Assembly: GCF_900177425.1 (NCBI RefSeq)
Contig: NZ_LT840184.1
Coordinates: 2,504,010-2,568,009 of the forward strand
Length of the DNA stretch: 64,000 bases
Source of the DNA: Paenibacillus uliginis N3/975
GTDB lineage: Bacteria; Bacillota; Bacilli; Paenibacillales; Paenibacillaceae
Direction of reading: 5' to 3'
The notes under the pieces are model-generated. The model worked only from the letters and a program-made list of their open reading frames with translations. It made no database searches and had not been told where the DNA came from. Made by a program: the position numbers and the translations under genes. Position 1 is the stretch's first letter; each line of letters begins with the position of its first letter. This document shows positions 43,422 to 51,511 of the stretch, in pieces.

Positions 43422-44402
43422 ATGAAAGAAGGCTGGGAACGAAAAAATCTGCCCATTACTCTTAACCTTTCAGAGTTAAATGAAATCATCAGACCTGCCT
43501 TACCGGGTAAAAGGGTAATCACAGCTGAACGAATCGGTACCGGACTCAGTAATTCGAACTACAAAATTCATCTGGAAGGGTGCGTCAAACCTTATGTGGT
43601 TCGTTTTTTCAGGAGCGGTAAGGAGATTGCAGACAAAGAGCTTGCTATAACTCAGCTTGTGCAACAAACCGTGCCTGTCGCCGACTTCATATATGTCGAT
43701 ACAAGTTGCAGCAGGTTCGATAAATCTTGGGCAGTGTTGGAGTGGAAGGAGGGCTTCCTATTACGCGATGTGTTCAGAAGCGGAACTCTCCAGGATATTA
43801 CTTCAGCTGCAGTTTCTGTCGGCAGAGTTCTTGCAAATATACATAGCTACCACTTTACTGAATCAGGTTTTTTCGGCAAGGATTTGAAAATCAACCATCC
43901 CTTAATGATGGACGGTGATCGATTTCTCTCATTCATGGAACAAATTCTTTTTCATGACCAATGTGGTAAATGGCTGGGTAAGGAACTCACACAAGAGTTA
44001 TGGTCTTTTTGCAAAACATATGGCCCTTTATTGTCGGAAAGCAGCAAAATGCCTGTCCTCGTTCATTCGGATTTCAACGGATTAAATATACTGATGAAGT
44101 ATGGTCCAACCGGGTGCTCGGTATCGTCTGTTCTTGATTGGGAGGAAGCGTTTTCCTGGAGCCGGCACGTTGATATTGGCAACATGCTGCGGTATGAAGA
44201 AGATGGTTCAATCTTTGAAGAGCATTTTATTCAAGCTTATCAGGAACAAGGAGCGATTCTTGAAGACAATTGGAAACTTCTCTCCAAGCTTGAAGATCTC
44301 GTTGCTTTGTGTGATATGCTGAACAATTCCACCATAGACACCCCAAACCGGATGCAGGATCTTCAGCGCTTGGTCGCAAGAACGGTTCAGACCTTTGGAT
44401 GA
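43422..44402 (+). CDS. APH-type phosphotransferase (aminoglycoside phosphotransferase family)
   Basis: 326 aa eukaryotic-kinase-like small-molecule phosphotransferase. N-lobe GTGLSNSNYKIHL and YVVRFFRSG, C-lobe catalytic LVHSDFNGLNILM (Brenner-type HxDxxxxN, about residues 214-226) and VLDWEEAF (metal Asp). Its substrate is not predictable; aminoglycoside or macrolide resistance cannot be claimed. ATG 43422 follows ACAGGAGG by 7 nt. Terminator at 44411. Confidence 0.82.
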   Translation: MKEGWERKNLPITLNLSELNEIIRPALPGKRVITAERIGTGLSNSNYKIHLEGCVKPYVVRFFRSGKEIADKELAITQLVQQTVPVADFIYVDTSCSRFDKSWAVLEWKEGFLLRDVFRSGTLQDITSAAVSVGRVLANIHSYHFTESGFFGKDLKINHPLMMDGDRFLSFMEQILFHDQCGKWLGKELTQELWSFCKTYGPLLSESSKMPVLVHSDFNGLNILMKYGPTGCSVSSVLDWEEAFSWSRHVDIGNMLRYEEDGSIFEEHFIQAYQEQGAILEDNWKLLSKLEDLVALCDMLNNSTIDTPNRMQDLQRLVARTVQTFG

Positions 44403-44410
44403 CTAGAGAA

Positions 44411-44454
44411 AGGGGCGCAGCTACTTTATAGTAGTCTGCGCCCCAATTTTTTTA
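44411..44454 (+). terminator. Terminator of the phosphotransferase gene
   Basis: GGGGCGCAG (44412-44420) pairs with CTGCGCCCC (44436-44444), inner CTACT/AGTAG, then a T-run. Confidence 0.88.
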
Positions 44455-44574
44455 AAATCTGATTGGACATGTGGAGTCTATTTTTCTGTCTCGGTCAAGG
44501 CTTATTTGCCTAACAACATTTTGTTGTCCGTTTCATAATTTAAAGAAAGGTTAGAGAAGTGGGAGGTCGGTTAA

Positions 44575-44739
44575 ATGGCCCAGGCACGGAAAAGAAAGAG
44601 GGCAGCAGAATCATCAAAGACTACAGCTAAGCAGCTCGCATTTTTTGCAGCGTTATTAGTTTTAATCGGTTCATCAATAGGCCTATACCTGGCTTATGAA
44701 GACTTGATTGGGGAAAGCGACGTAGAAGTTATTGTATGA
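44575..44739 (+). CDS. Small single-pass membrane protein (54 aa)
   Basis: 54 aa: highly basic N-terminus (AQARKRKRA), a Ser/Thr-rich linker, one transmembrane helix (LAFFAALLVLIGSSIGLYLA) and an acidic tail (YEDLIGESDVEVIV). GGGAGG at 44561-44566 is 8 nt before ATG 44575. The strong charge asymmetry suggests an N-in orientation. Function unknown. Confidence 0.65.
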   Translation: MAQARKRKRAAESSKTTAKQLAFFAALLVLIGSSIGLYLAYEDLIGESDVEVIV

Positions 44740-44792
44740 AACAATTATACCGTTAACAGAGCCTGTAATTAAAAAAACAAACGCTATCCGGG

Positions 44793-45110
44793 TTATATAC
44801 TCAAGATTGCGGGCGCTCCCTCATGCAACAGCGGACTTGAAGTCCAGTTAATCGGAACTTTGCCCCGATTCGGATCATCCCACATTACGCGCATGCGATG
44901 CTGATTGTACTGAAAATTATCACCCTCGGTAAACGTGTAGCTAACATAAATTTTAATTTCTAGCGCAGGTCGCTGAGGCATTTTCACGGGCGCATAATTA
45001 GGCTTCGTCCTGGAAAAGACGGTCAGATTACTGAACCAATCTGCAGCAAGTACATAATCCCTGTTAGTCCTCTTTCGATCAAACGTTATTAAATCCTTAG
45101 GTAATCCTTC
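44793..45110 (-). pseudogene. C-terminal remnant of a secreted-type protein
   Basis: The minus-strand frame is open from just after a TAA (45111-45113) to TGA at 44793: about 105 residues including DYVLAADWFSNLTVFSRTKP, KIYVSYTFTEGDNFQYNQHR and RVMWDDPN. The only internal start (GTG 44987) has no ribosome site and would give 64 aa. Aromatic-rich strand pattern resembles the end of a large Paenibacillus surface protein. Likely a truncated gene. Confidence 0.5.
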
Positions 45111-45165
45111 TTATTAATGAGTTTTAACAAAACTAATAAGAAAATGTTCGAATCTTCACTCAACA

Positions 45166-45198
45166 TGACAAAAATGTCACTTTAGATGTTGTTATATC
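45166..45198 (+). promoter_or_regulatory. BceR-type operator and promoter
   Basis: TGACA-AAAA-TGTCA (45166-45179), the inverted repeat typical of BceR-like response regulators, followed by TATATC (45193-45198) as -10. It lies 75 nt before the ABC ATPase start. The sensor and regulator are encoded convergently. Confidence 0.68.
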
Positions 45199-45253
45199 TA
45201 TGGTTGGCGGGCAAATTAGTCAGTATAGTATGGTGGTGAAGGAGGGCGAAACA

Positions 45254-46000
45254 ATGGCTAAAATTATACAAACAAAGAACTTATCGAAATCTTACGGAAA
45301 AACACAAGTCTTAAAAAATATTGATTTGACAATTGAACAAGGGGAATTCACTGCGATTATGGGGCCATCCGGCTCCGGGAAAACGACCTTATTGAATACC
45401 CTCGGGGCGATTGACGCCTTTAACGGAGGGGATGTTTGGATCGAGGGAAAATCGCTGTTAGATTTAAAGAAGAAAGCCATACGAGAATTCCGCCAAAAAC
45501 GAATGGGATTTCTTTTTCAGGATTATAACTTGCTGGATACATTAACGGTGAAAGAAAATATTCTGCTACCGCTTTCGCTGCAAAAAACACCTGTCACGGA
45601 AATGGAGCAGCGATTAGCGAAATTGATTGAAGCGTTAAATATTGAATCGATCTTGCATCAATATCCGTCTGAAATTTCAGGCGGCCAGAAGCAGCGCACG
45701 GCTGCAGCGCGGGCGATCATTACGAATCCGGCGATTGTGTTTGCCGATGAGCCGACGGGTGCGCTTGATTCCCGGTCCGCCACCCAGCTACTAGAACAAA
45801 TTCAATTGCTCAATCAAACATTTAAAACCACGGTTCTGATGATTACCCACGATCCGTATGCAGCGAGCTATTGCCAGCGCGTCATTTTTCTCCGTGACGG
45901 AAAAATCGTCAATGAAATGTTCAAAGGCGAACAATCGGAAAAAGAATTCTTTGACCGAATCTTGACCATTCAAAGTGCTATTGGGGGCGACCGACAATGA
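45254..46000 (+). CDS. bceA: Bce-type ABC transporter ATPase
   Basis: 248 aa. Walker A GPSGSGKTT (residues about 38-46), Q-loop FQDYNLL, signature ISGGQKQR, Walker B IVFADEPTGALD and the switch His in ITHDP. MacB/BceA group, which works with a ten-helix FtsX-type permease to remove peptide antibiotics from their lipid II-cycle targets. ATG 45254 lies 6-8 nt after GGAGGG. The stop overlaps the permease start (ATGA). Confidence 0.88.
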   Translation: MAKIIQTKNLSKSYGKTQVLKNIDLTIEQGEFTAIMGPSGSGKTTLLNTLGAIDAFNGGDVWIEGKSLLDLKKKAIREFRQKRMGFLFQDYNLLDTLTVKENILLPLSLQKTPVTEMEQRLAKLIEALNIESILHQYPSEISGGQKQRTAAARAIITNPAIVFADEPTGALDSRSATQLLEQIQLLNQTFKTTVLMITHDPYAASYCQRVIFLRDGKIVNEMFKGEQSEKEFFDRILTIQSAIGGDRQ

Positions 46001-47970
46001 GTTTGCTCGATTTATCATGGCGGAACATTAAACGTGATTTTCGTCTGTATTCGATCTATTTCATTTCCATGCTCATCGGGGTAATTATTCACTTTACGTT
46101 TTCATCCCTAATGTTCAACGACGATATTTTAGCGGCTATTAAAAATAAAAATAATTTTCAAATTGGCGTGTCCATCACATCAGTTGTCGTATTCCTGTTC
46201 ATTATTTTCTTCATCCTTTATGCGAACTCGTTTTTTATGAAACAGCGTAAAAAGGAATTTGGAATGTATTTGCTTTACGGAATGAGCGAACGGCAAATTA
46301 CCTTGATGGTTTTCCTCGAGACCTGTTTTCTCAGCGCGATTTCACTCGTCAGCGGGATTTTGATCGGCGGGTTGCTGTCCAAGTTCTTCGGTATGCTGCT
46401 CATGAATCTGATGCAATACGATGAGGTGATTTCATTTGCCTTCCCGATCGAGGCCGTGGGATCGATCATTCTTTTATTCGTAGTACTAATTGGCATTATT
46501 AGTATCCAAAGCTACCTAAGCGTGCGTAGGGTCCAATTGGTGGAATTATTTCATGCAAAAGCAAAAATGGACAAGCCGCTTAAGTTTTCCGCGTGGCTTG
46601 CGTTATGTTCCATCCTGTTGTTAGCAACAGCCTTCTTTCTCATTACCCAGAAGGGAGATTCGGTTTTCTGGAAAGATTACACCATGGCTAGCATGATTGC
46701 CGTAACAGTCGGAATAATTGGGGGGACATATTTATTTTTTCGTCAATTTTTCGGCTGGATACTGGAAAAGATTAGCCGCGGGAAAAAATATTATGAAGGC
46801 AACAAGATGTTATGGATTTCCTCGCTGCGTTTTTCGATTCGTGGAAATACCTTGAATCTTACCTTAATTTCATTATTCAGCGCGTTAATCATTTTCTTAG
46901 TCGGGTTCATTTCGATTAACTATACCGTACAATTTTACTCGGCGGGGAGAGAATTTCCGAACCACATTGCGTTTGCGTCGCAGGATGAACACACGCAAAA
47001 GCAAATTGAACAACTGATTGAGGAAGATCATCCGATTACTGGGCATGAAAGGATCGAGGGACTATCTGCAATACCGGTTACAGACAGGGGAATCGCTTAT
47101 GGCGCAGGTACAGATAATTTTATGGAAGAATTCCTTCTGTTCTCCGAGTCGCAATTTAATGACATCGTCAGCATGCGCGGTGATGATGGGCAGGTAAATT
47201 TGCAGGAACAAGAAGCGGTTGTCCTTTCAGTTCCAGGAGCCAAACCAATAAAGTTTACGGAAAGCAACCAGCCCAAATTTACAGTAAACCTTAAGGAAGA
47301 AACGACATTCAATCTTGTTGAAATAAAAGACTATACATTGCTTAGTAAGGCTACGGACTCAAGCGGCGACGTAGGTTTGAATCCTTCTGTCCTGATCATT
47401 TCCGATGAAGCGTTCGAAAGACTAAAGCAAGGGGAAGCCCTTGCCTCGTTCGACATCTATCAAATCGAAGATGCCAGAAATTCTAATGCTTTATCGCATA
47501 GAGTTCATGATCTTGTTTCAAAAACGCCGGGAACGTACTACGCTGCGTTTGTCGATCTCTATTCGATTGATATTGAAACTTCATCCTTGCTGCTATTTTC
47601 GACTGCCTTCCTTGCAGTTATCGCATTATTTGCCTTAGGAAGCATCATCTATTTCAAACAATTGCGAGAAGCGACGGAAGAACAAAGGCAATATTCGATT
47701 TTACGAAAAATCGGAGTCGATGACAAGGAGATGAAAAGGGTCATTCGCAAACAGCTGCTGTTTGTGTTCTTGCCTCCGATTCTCCTCGGTATGCTGCACA
47801 GTTGGTTTCTTTTAGTTTATCCAAGCATGGAGGAAGTAAAAGATTTCCCGCAAATCACATCGATTATTTCAGCTGTCCTGATCCTGTATTTTGCCATCTA
47901 TACTCTGTTTTATTTATCTTCTACGAGTGTTTATTATAAAATTGTTACAGCAAAAAACGCAATGAGCTAG
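45997..47970 (+). CDS. bceB: Bce-type ABC transporter permease
   Basis: 657 aa FtsX-type permease with ten predicted helices and a ~200-residue extracellular domain between helices 7 and 8 (about residues 310-530), the peptide-recognition region of BceB proteins. N-terminal LSWRNIKRDFRLYSIYF and KKEFGMYLLYGM segments are typical. Its last nine codons lie inside a 25-bp-arm palindrome shared with the convergent sensor kinase gene. Confidence 0.87.
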   Translation: MSLLDLSWRNIKRDFRLYSIYFISMLIGVIIHFTFSSLMFNDDILAAIKNKNNFQIGVSITSVVVFLFIIFFILYANSFFMKQRKKEFGMYLLYGMSERQITLMVFLETCFLSAISLVSGILIGGLLSKFFGMLLMNLMQYDEVISFAFPIEAVGSIILLFVVLIGIISIQSYLSVRRVQLVELFHAKAKMDKPLKFSAWLALCSILLLATAFFLITQKGDSVFWKDYTMASMIAVTVGIIGGTYLFFRQFFGWILEKISRGKKYYEGNKMLWISSLRFSIRGNTLNLTLISLFSALIIFLVGFISINYTVQFYSAGREFPNHIAFASQDEHTQKQIEQLIEEDHPITGHERIEGLSAIPVTDRGIAYGAGTDNFMEEFLLFSESQFNDIVSMRGDDGQVNLQEQEAVVLSVPGAKPIKFTESNQPKFTVNLKEETTFNLVEIKDYTLLSKATDSSGDVGLNPSVLIISDEAFERLKQGEALASFDIYQIEDARNSNALSHRVHDLVSKTPGTYYAAFVDLYSIDIETSSLLLFSTAFLAVIALFALGSIIYFKQLREATEEQRQYSILRKIGVDDKEMKRVIRKQLLFVFLPPILLGMLHSWFLLVYPSMEEVKDFPQITSIISAVLILYFAIYTLFYLSSTSVYYKIVTAKNAMS

Positions 47971-47995
47971 TCATTGCGTTTTTTGCTGTAACAAT
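47941..47995. terminator. 25-bp-arm palindrome spanning two convergent stop codons
   Basis: Positions 47941-47965 are the perfect reverse complement of 47971-47995, with loop GCTAG. The loop and arm edges contain the permease TAG (47968-47970) and the kinase TGA (47971-47973 on minus). The inner AAAAAACGCAATGA/TCATTGCGTTTTTT gives a U-run on both strands: a bidirectional terminator made of coding sequence. Confidence 0.9.
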
Positions 47996-48963
47996 AAATA
48001 CGGATCGTCATCCTTCGGAAAATGAATGATAAATTGGGTATATACAGAGGCCTCTGACGTACAGGTAATATAATGGCCGAGCTTGTTCGATAATTGCTGC
48101 GCCAAATACAAACCCATTCCGGTCGACTTCGTATACGTTCGCCCCGTTTCTCCGGTAAACCCGCGATTAAAAATTCGCGGAAGGTCTTTTTGGCTGATGC
48201 CGATCCCGTTGTCCCGAATCAAGAGCTGTTTTTCTTGCGGGGTTTCAAATGCTGAAATGGTAATCTCCCCGCCATGCTCCGTATATTTTAAACTGTTCGT
48301 CAATAACTGATTGACGATAAACTGCAGCCATTTAGGATCGCTTTGAACCGCGAGTGTTTCTGCCTGTATGTCCATGCGGATTTTTTTTGAAAAAAAGGTT
48401 TTCGAATGAGCCTTAACGATCTCTTTTGAAATCCGGATCATGTCACAATTTTGAATATCGTAATCCTGGTTAAAGCTATCGAGCTTGGCGTAATAGAGCG
48501 CTTGATCGACGTAATTTTCAATCTTCGTGATCTCTTCCCTTAAACTATCCGCGTCCATATCGGTTTGCTGCAGTAAGCGAAGAACCGCAATCGGCGTTTT
48601 GATCTCATGGAACCAGGAAACGATAAAATCATAATGCTCGTTCTGCCTGTCCCGGTTCCGATTCATTTCACGGATATGCTGCTTCTTCAGCTCATCGACA
48701 TGTGCTTTAGCGAATTCTCCTTCTAGCGATAAACTGTCATAATCCTCACTTTTCATTTGTCGGATCACACGTACATTTTGCTGGTAGCGAAATAATAAAA
48801 ATCCGAGTAACACCATCGAAGACAGGGCAAAGGCATAGAAGAATGTCCCCCATGCCCAGGCCCCATTGCTATCGGTAAAAAATACCGCGGCCGAGATCAG
48901 GAAAACGGCTAGATATAGATAAATATAAGGCTTTTCATAGGTTAGATAGCGCAGGAAGGTCAT
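47971..48963 (-). CDS. bceS: Bce-type intramembrane-sensing histidine kinase
   Basis: 330 aa. Two N-terminal helices with almost no extracellular loop (residues about 12-60), hallmark of BceS kinases that sense flux through their ABC transporter. DHp His in WFHEIKTPIAVLR (about residue 122), N-box FIVNQLLTNSLKYTEHG, G1 LLIRDNGIGIS, F-box and G2 GFTGETGRTYTKSTGMGLYL. Starts 4 nt inside the regulator stop (ATGA overlap). Confidence 0.9.
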   Translation of the reverse strand: MTFLRYLTYEKPYIYLYLAVFLISAAVFFTDSNGAWAWGTFFYAFALSSMVLLGFLLFRYQQNVRVIRQMKSEDYDSLSLEGEFAKAHVDELKKQHIREMNRNRDRQNEHYDFIVSWFHEIKTPIAVLRLLQQTDMDADSLREEITKIENYVDQALYYAKLDSFNQDYDIQNCDMIRISKEIVKAHSKTFFSKKIRMDIQAETLAVQSDPKWLQFIVNQLLTNSLKYTEHGGEITISAFETPQEKQLLIRDNGIGISQKDLPRIFNRGFTGETGRTYTKSTGMGLYLAQQLSNKLGHYITCTSEASVYTQFIIHFPKDDDPYLLLQQKTQ

Positions 48964-49634
48964 TCGATCAAATACCCCATTCCTTTTCGGGTGACAATGA
49001 ACTCCTCCAGTCCAAGCGCAGCGATTTTCCTGCGCAGCCGGTTCACGTTCACGGTCAGTGTGTTATCATCGACGAACTGTTCTTCATTCCATAGTGCCTG
49101 CATTAAGTCCTCGCGCGAAATAATTTTCCCGATGTTCCGCATCATCAATTGTAAAAGGATGAATTCATTCCGGCTTAACTCCGTGCTTTGCCCTTTATGT
49201 TCAATTGATGAATTGGTTACATTTAATTTCAAGCCCTGATGGATGAATCTGATATTCTCATCTTCCTGGTAGGTATATTTCCGGCGGATGAGGGCACTGA
49301 TTTTTGTGACAAGGATATCTAAATCAAATGGCTTCTGGATAAAATCATCCCCACCCATATTAATCGCCATAATGATATCCATATTCTGATTTCTGGATGA
49401 AAGGAACATAATCGGTACCTTGGAAACCGAGCGTATTTGTTGGCACCAGTAGTATCCATCAAAAACCGGAAGATTGATATCTAATAGAACGAGGTGTGGA
49501 TCTGTCTGCTCAAATTCCGTTAGCACCTGATCAAATTGGGTCACTTCCACCACATCATACTGCCACTTTTTCAATGTATCTGCGACAATCCGTCTAATTT
49601 TTTCATCGTCTTCAATTAACATTATTCTATACAT
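48960..49634 (-). CDS. bceR: Bce-type OmpR-family response regulator
   Basis: 224 aa. Receiver domain MLIEDDEKIRR (acid pocket), phospho-acceptor Asp in LVLLDINLPVFDGY (about residue 50), Lys in QKPFDLD, then a winged-helix DNA-binding domain (SRNEFILLQLMMRNIGKIIS; VNVNRLRRKI). ATG 49634 (minus) is used because ATGAGGGA precedes it by 5 nt; upstream ATGs lack a site. Expected to bind TGACA-N4-TGTCA at 45166. Confidence 0.9.
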   Translation of the reverse strand: MYRIMLIEDDEKIRRIVADTLKKWQYDVVEVTQFDQVLTEFEQTDPHLVLLDINLPVFDGYYWCQQIRSVSKVPIMFLSSRNQNMDIIMAINMGGDDFIQKPFDLDILVTKISALIRRKYTYQEDENIRFIHQGLKLNVTNSSIEHKGQSTELSRNEFILLQLMMRNIGKIISREDLMQALWNEEQFVDDNTLTVNVNRLRRKIAALGLEEFIVTRKGMGYLIE

Positions 49635-49912
49635 GAAATCCCTCATCATTGTAAAAATGGTTACTACATTTATTTTAGCACAATCTTTGGGGGGATTCTC
49701 ATGCTAGGACTGACCGTTATTCCGACAATAACAGGCAAGTTGTAATAACATGCTCGTCCATCCTGACGGAAGTGTTGTTATTATTGATTGGATGGGTTAC
49801 GTTATTTTTATTACCGAGTTATACTTAATCGTTCTGATATAGTAATATATGGAATATAGTTCAGATGGCTGAACTATAATTTTGGATTTTTAAATATAAA
49901 GGTGGTAAAAGA
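49635..49912. other. Divergent intergenic region with a 10-bp palindrome
   Basis: TATAGTTCAG (49855-49864), loop ATGG, CTGAACTATA (49869-49878), then ATTTTGG and T-rich sequence, 35 nt before the DUF2785 gene. It could be an operator or a leader hairpin. No other gene supported in the ~280 nt. Confidence 0.5.
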
Positions 49913-50764
49913 ATGAACAAGTCAAGGGCAGAATTTATGCTGGACCTGCAAAGAATCGAGAATGAAAGCTACCAGCTTCGTGAAGGCGAGCAGTTGCAGG
50001 ATTATGTAACTCTGATGCTGGAATATATCGGCGACCCTGATCCGGAATTGCGGGACAATCTTATCTATCCGACATTCTATGAATGGATTAATGAAGAGAA
50101 CAGGTTTACGGAAGAGCAATTGCGTAACCTCCTGACTGTCCTGACCGACATGCAGCATTTGTTCTATCATATTGGCAACGAGGGTGATCAGACTGTATTT
50201 ACAAGAACATTCTCAGTCCTCCCCATAGCTTTAATTGTAGGGCGTCACAGGCAGAAGCCTTTTCTAAACTTTAACGATTTTCAAAACCTAAAGCATTCAT
50301 TGCTTCGCTATTATAAGGAGGAAAAGGATCTGCGAGGCTATCTACCCGAAGGAGGATGGGCTCACAGCGCGGCCCATGGTGCGGACGCTTTGGTGGAACT
50401 GGTACAGTGCCCCGAGTGCGATTCAGAGTTACTTCTTGATGTTCTTGCCGCTATCCAAGGGATGTTACATAATGGTATACATATTTTTAGTGACGAGGAA
50501 GATGAGCGGATCTCGAGTATCGTGGATATTATGATCGACAAAGACCTGCTTCCTCAGCAGGAGATTACTGACTGGATAAACGACTTGGCACAATGTAGTG
50601 TGTGGCCTAGAAGCCGTATTCAGGTGATCGCCCGGGTGAACAGCAAGAACTTTCTGCGAAGCCTCTATTTCAGGAGAGGACAGGGTAGCCGGGGGAATAG
50701 TCTTAACGCTACCATACTTAACGCCGAAGCTAAATTGAACAGATTTTCGATAAGTACGAATTAA
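49913..50764 (+). CDS. DUF2785 family protein
   Basis: 283 aa helical protein. Family-like segments: DNLIYPTFYEWI (about 44-55), LFYHIGNEGDQTVFTRTFSV, GWAHSAAHGADALVELV (about 145-161) and LRSLYFRRGQG. Function unknown. ATG 49913 follows AAAGGTGG. Terminator at 50788. A palindrome immediately upstream may regulate it. Confidence 0.8.
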   Translation: MNKSRAEFMLDLQRIENESYQLREGEQLQDYVTLMLEYIGDPDPELRDNLIYPTFYEWINEENRFTEEQLRNLLTVLTDMQHLFYHIGNEGDQTVFTRTFSVLPIALIVGRHRQKPFLNFNDFQNLKHSLLRYYKEEKDLRGYLPEGGWAHSAAHGADALVELVQCPECDSELLLDVLAAIQGMLHNGIHIFSDEEDERISSIVDIMIDKDLLPQQEITDWINDLAQCSVWPRSRIQVIARVNSKNFLRSLYFRRGQGSRGNSLNATILNAEAKLNRFSISTN

Positions 50765-50787
50765 CGATCAAGAGAATGATTTGGAGG

Positions 50788-50810
50788 AACCCGCTAATGG
50801 CGGGTTTTTT
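50788..50810 (+). terminator. Terminator of the DUF2785 gene
   Basis: AACCCGC, loop TAAT, GCGGGTT with T-run (stem CCCGC/GCGGG). Confidence 0.85.
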
Positions 50811-50858
50811 CCGTTAGAGATGAGCAGATCTACTCTATTCCACCACATGAATTAAATA

Positions 50859-50913
50859 GTGTCACAAAATCACAGTTCGAGATTGTTATATAGGTAAAGA
50901 AGAGAGGAGGTGA
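50859..50913 (+). promoter_or_regulatory. Conserved promoter/leader of sigma copy 1
   Basis: From GTGTCACAAAATC through GTTCGAGATTGTTATATAGG to the AGAGAGGAGGTG ribosome site, this stretch is nearly identical to 53697-53751 upstream of sigma copy 2 (three differing bases in the middle). Conservation across the duplication suggests the promoter lies here; I cannot assign -35/-10 with certainty. Confidence 0.5.
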
Positions 50914-50917
50914 GCTT

Positions 50918-51511
50918 TTGCAGCCAACCATCCCCGGGGCAATAGATGAAAAAAGAAATGCAATTGAAGAAGCTGTAGAACAGGTCAAAGCAGGAGACAA
51001 ACAGGCATTCAGAGAGATTATTATCCAATTTGAACGGCAAATGTATACTTACTGCTACTATATTCTGAAAAATCATGCGGAGACAGAAGATGCTGTACAG
51101 GAAATCTTTATCCGTGCTTACGAAAATATTCATCAGTATAGCAGACAAGTATCCTTCTCTGCCTGGCTATATAAGATGGCCTATCATCATTTGATTAATA
51201 TGAAGAAAAAGCAGAGCCGTTGGCTCAAGTTGGTCGAACATTATAAAGAGCAGCAGCCTGTGCTGCAAATTTCTGAACATGAGACAGTTGTTAGTGAACT
51301 CTTGACTTATCTTACAGCGGAAGAGCGTCATATTTTACTTCTAAAGGCGGTAGAACAATATACCTTTGATGAAATAAGTCAAATCATGGGTATCAAGTCC
51401 GCTACATTACGGAAGAGATATGAACGATTGCGTCGAAAACTGATGGATCGCACAAGCCAGAAAGGAGAGGTGATACATGGGAAATTTGCAGAAACAAACG
51501 GAATTCGCTGA
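50918..51511 (+). CDS. ECF-type sigma-70 factor, copy 1
   Basis: 197 aa. Sigma region 2 (FREIIIQFERQMYTYCYYIL; DAVQEIFIRAYENIHQYS; SFSAWLYKMAYHHLINMKKK) and region 4 (LTAEERHILLLKAVEQYTFD, EISQIMGIKSATLRKRYERL). TTG 50918 follows AGAGGAGGTG. It overlaps the DUF4179 gene by 35 nt, the usual sigma/anti-sigma coupling. Copy 2 lies at 53756. Confidence 0.88.
   Translation: MQPTIPGAIDEKRNAIEEAVEQVKAGDKQAFREIIIQFERQMYTYCYYILKNHAETEDAVQEIFIRAYENIHQYSRQVSFSAWLYKMAYHHLINMKKKQSRWLKLVEHYKEQQPVLQISEHETVVSELLTYLTAEERHILLLKAVEQYTFDEISQIMGIKSATLRKRYERLRRKLMDRTSQKGEVIHGKFAETNGIR

Noticed and set aside
43422..44402. Aminoglycoside resistance kinase
   Set aside because: The fold and catalytic motif fit the broad APH family, but nothing indicates aminoglycoside specificity.
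44975..44990. 64-aa gene starting at GTG 44987 on the minus strand
   Set aside because: The open frame continues upstream with protein-like sequence and there is no ribosome site; treated as a truncated remnant.
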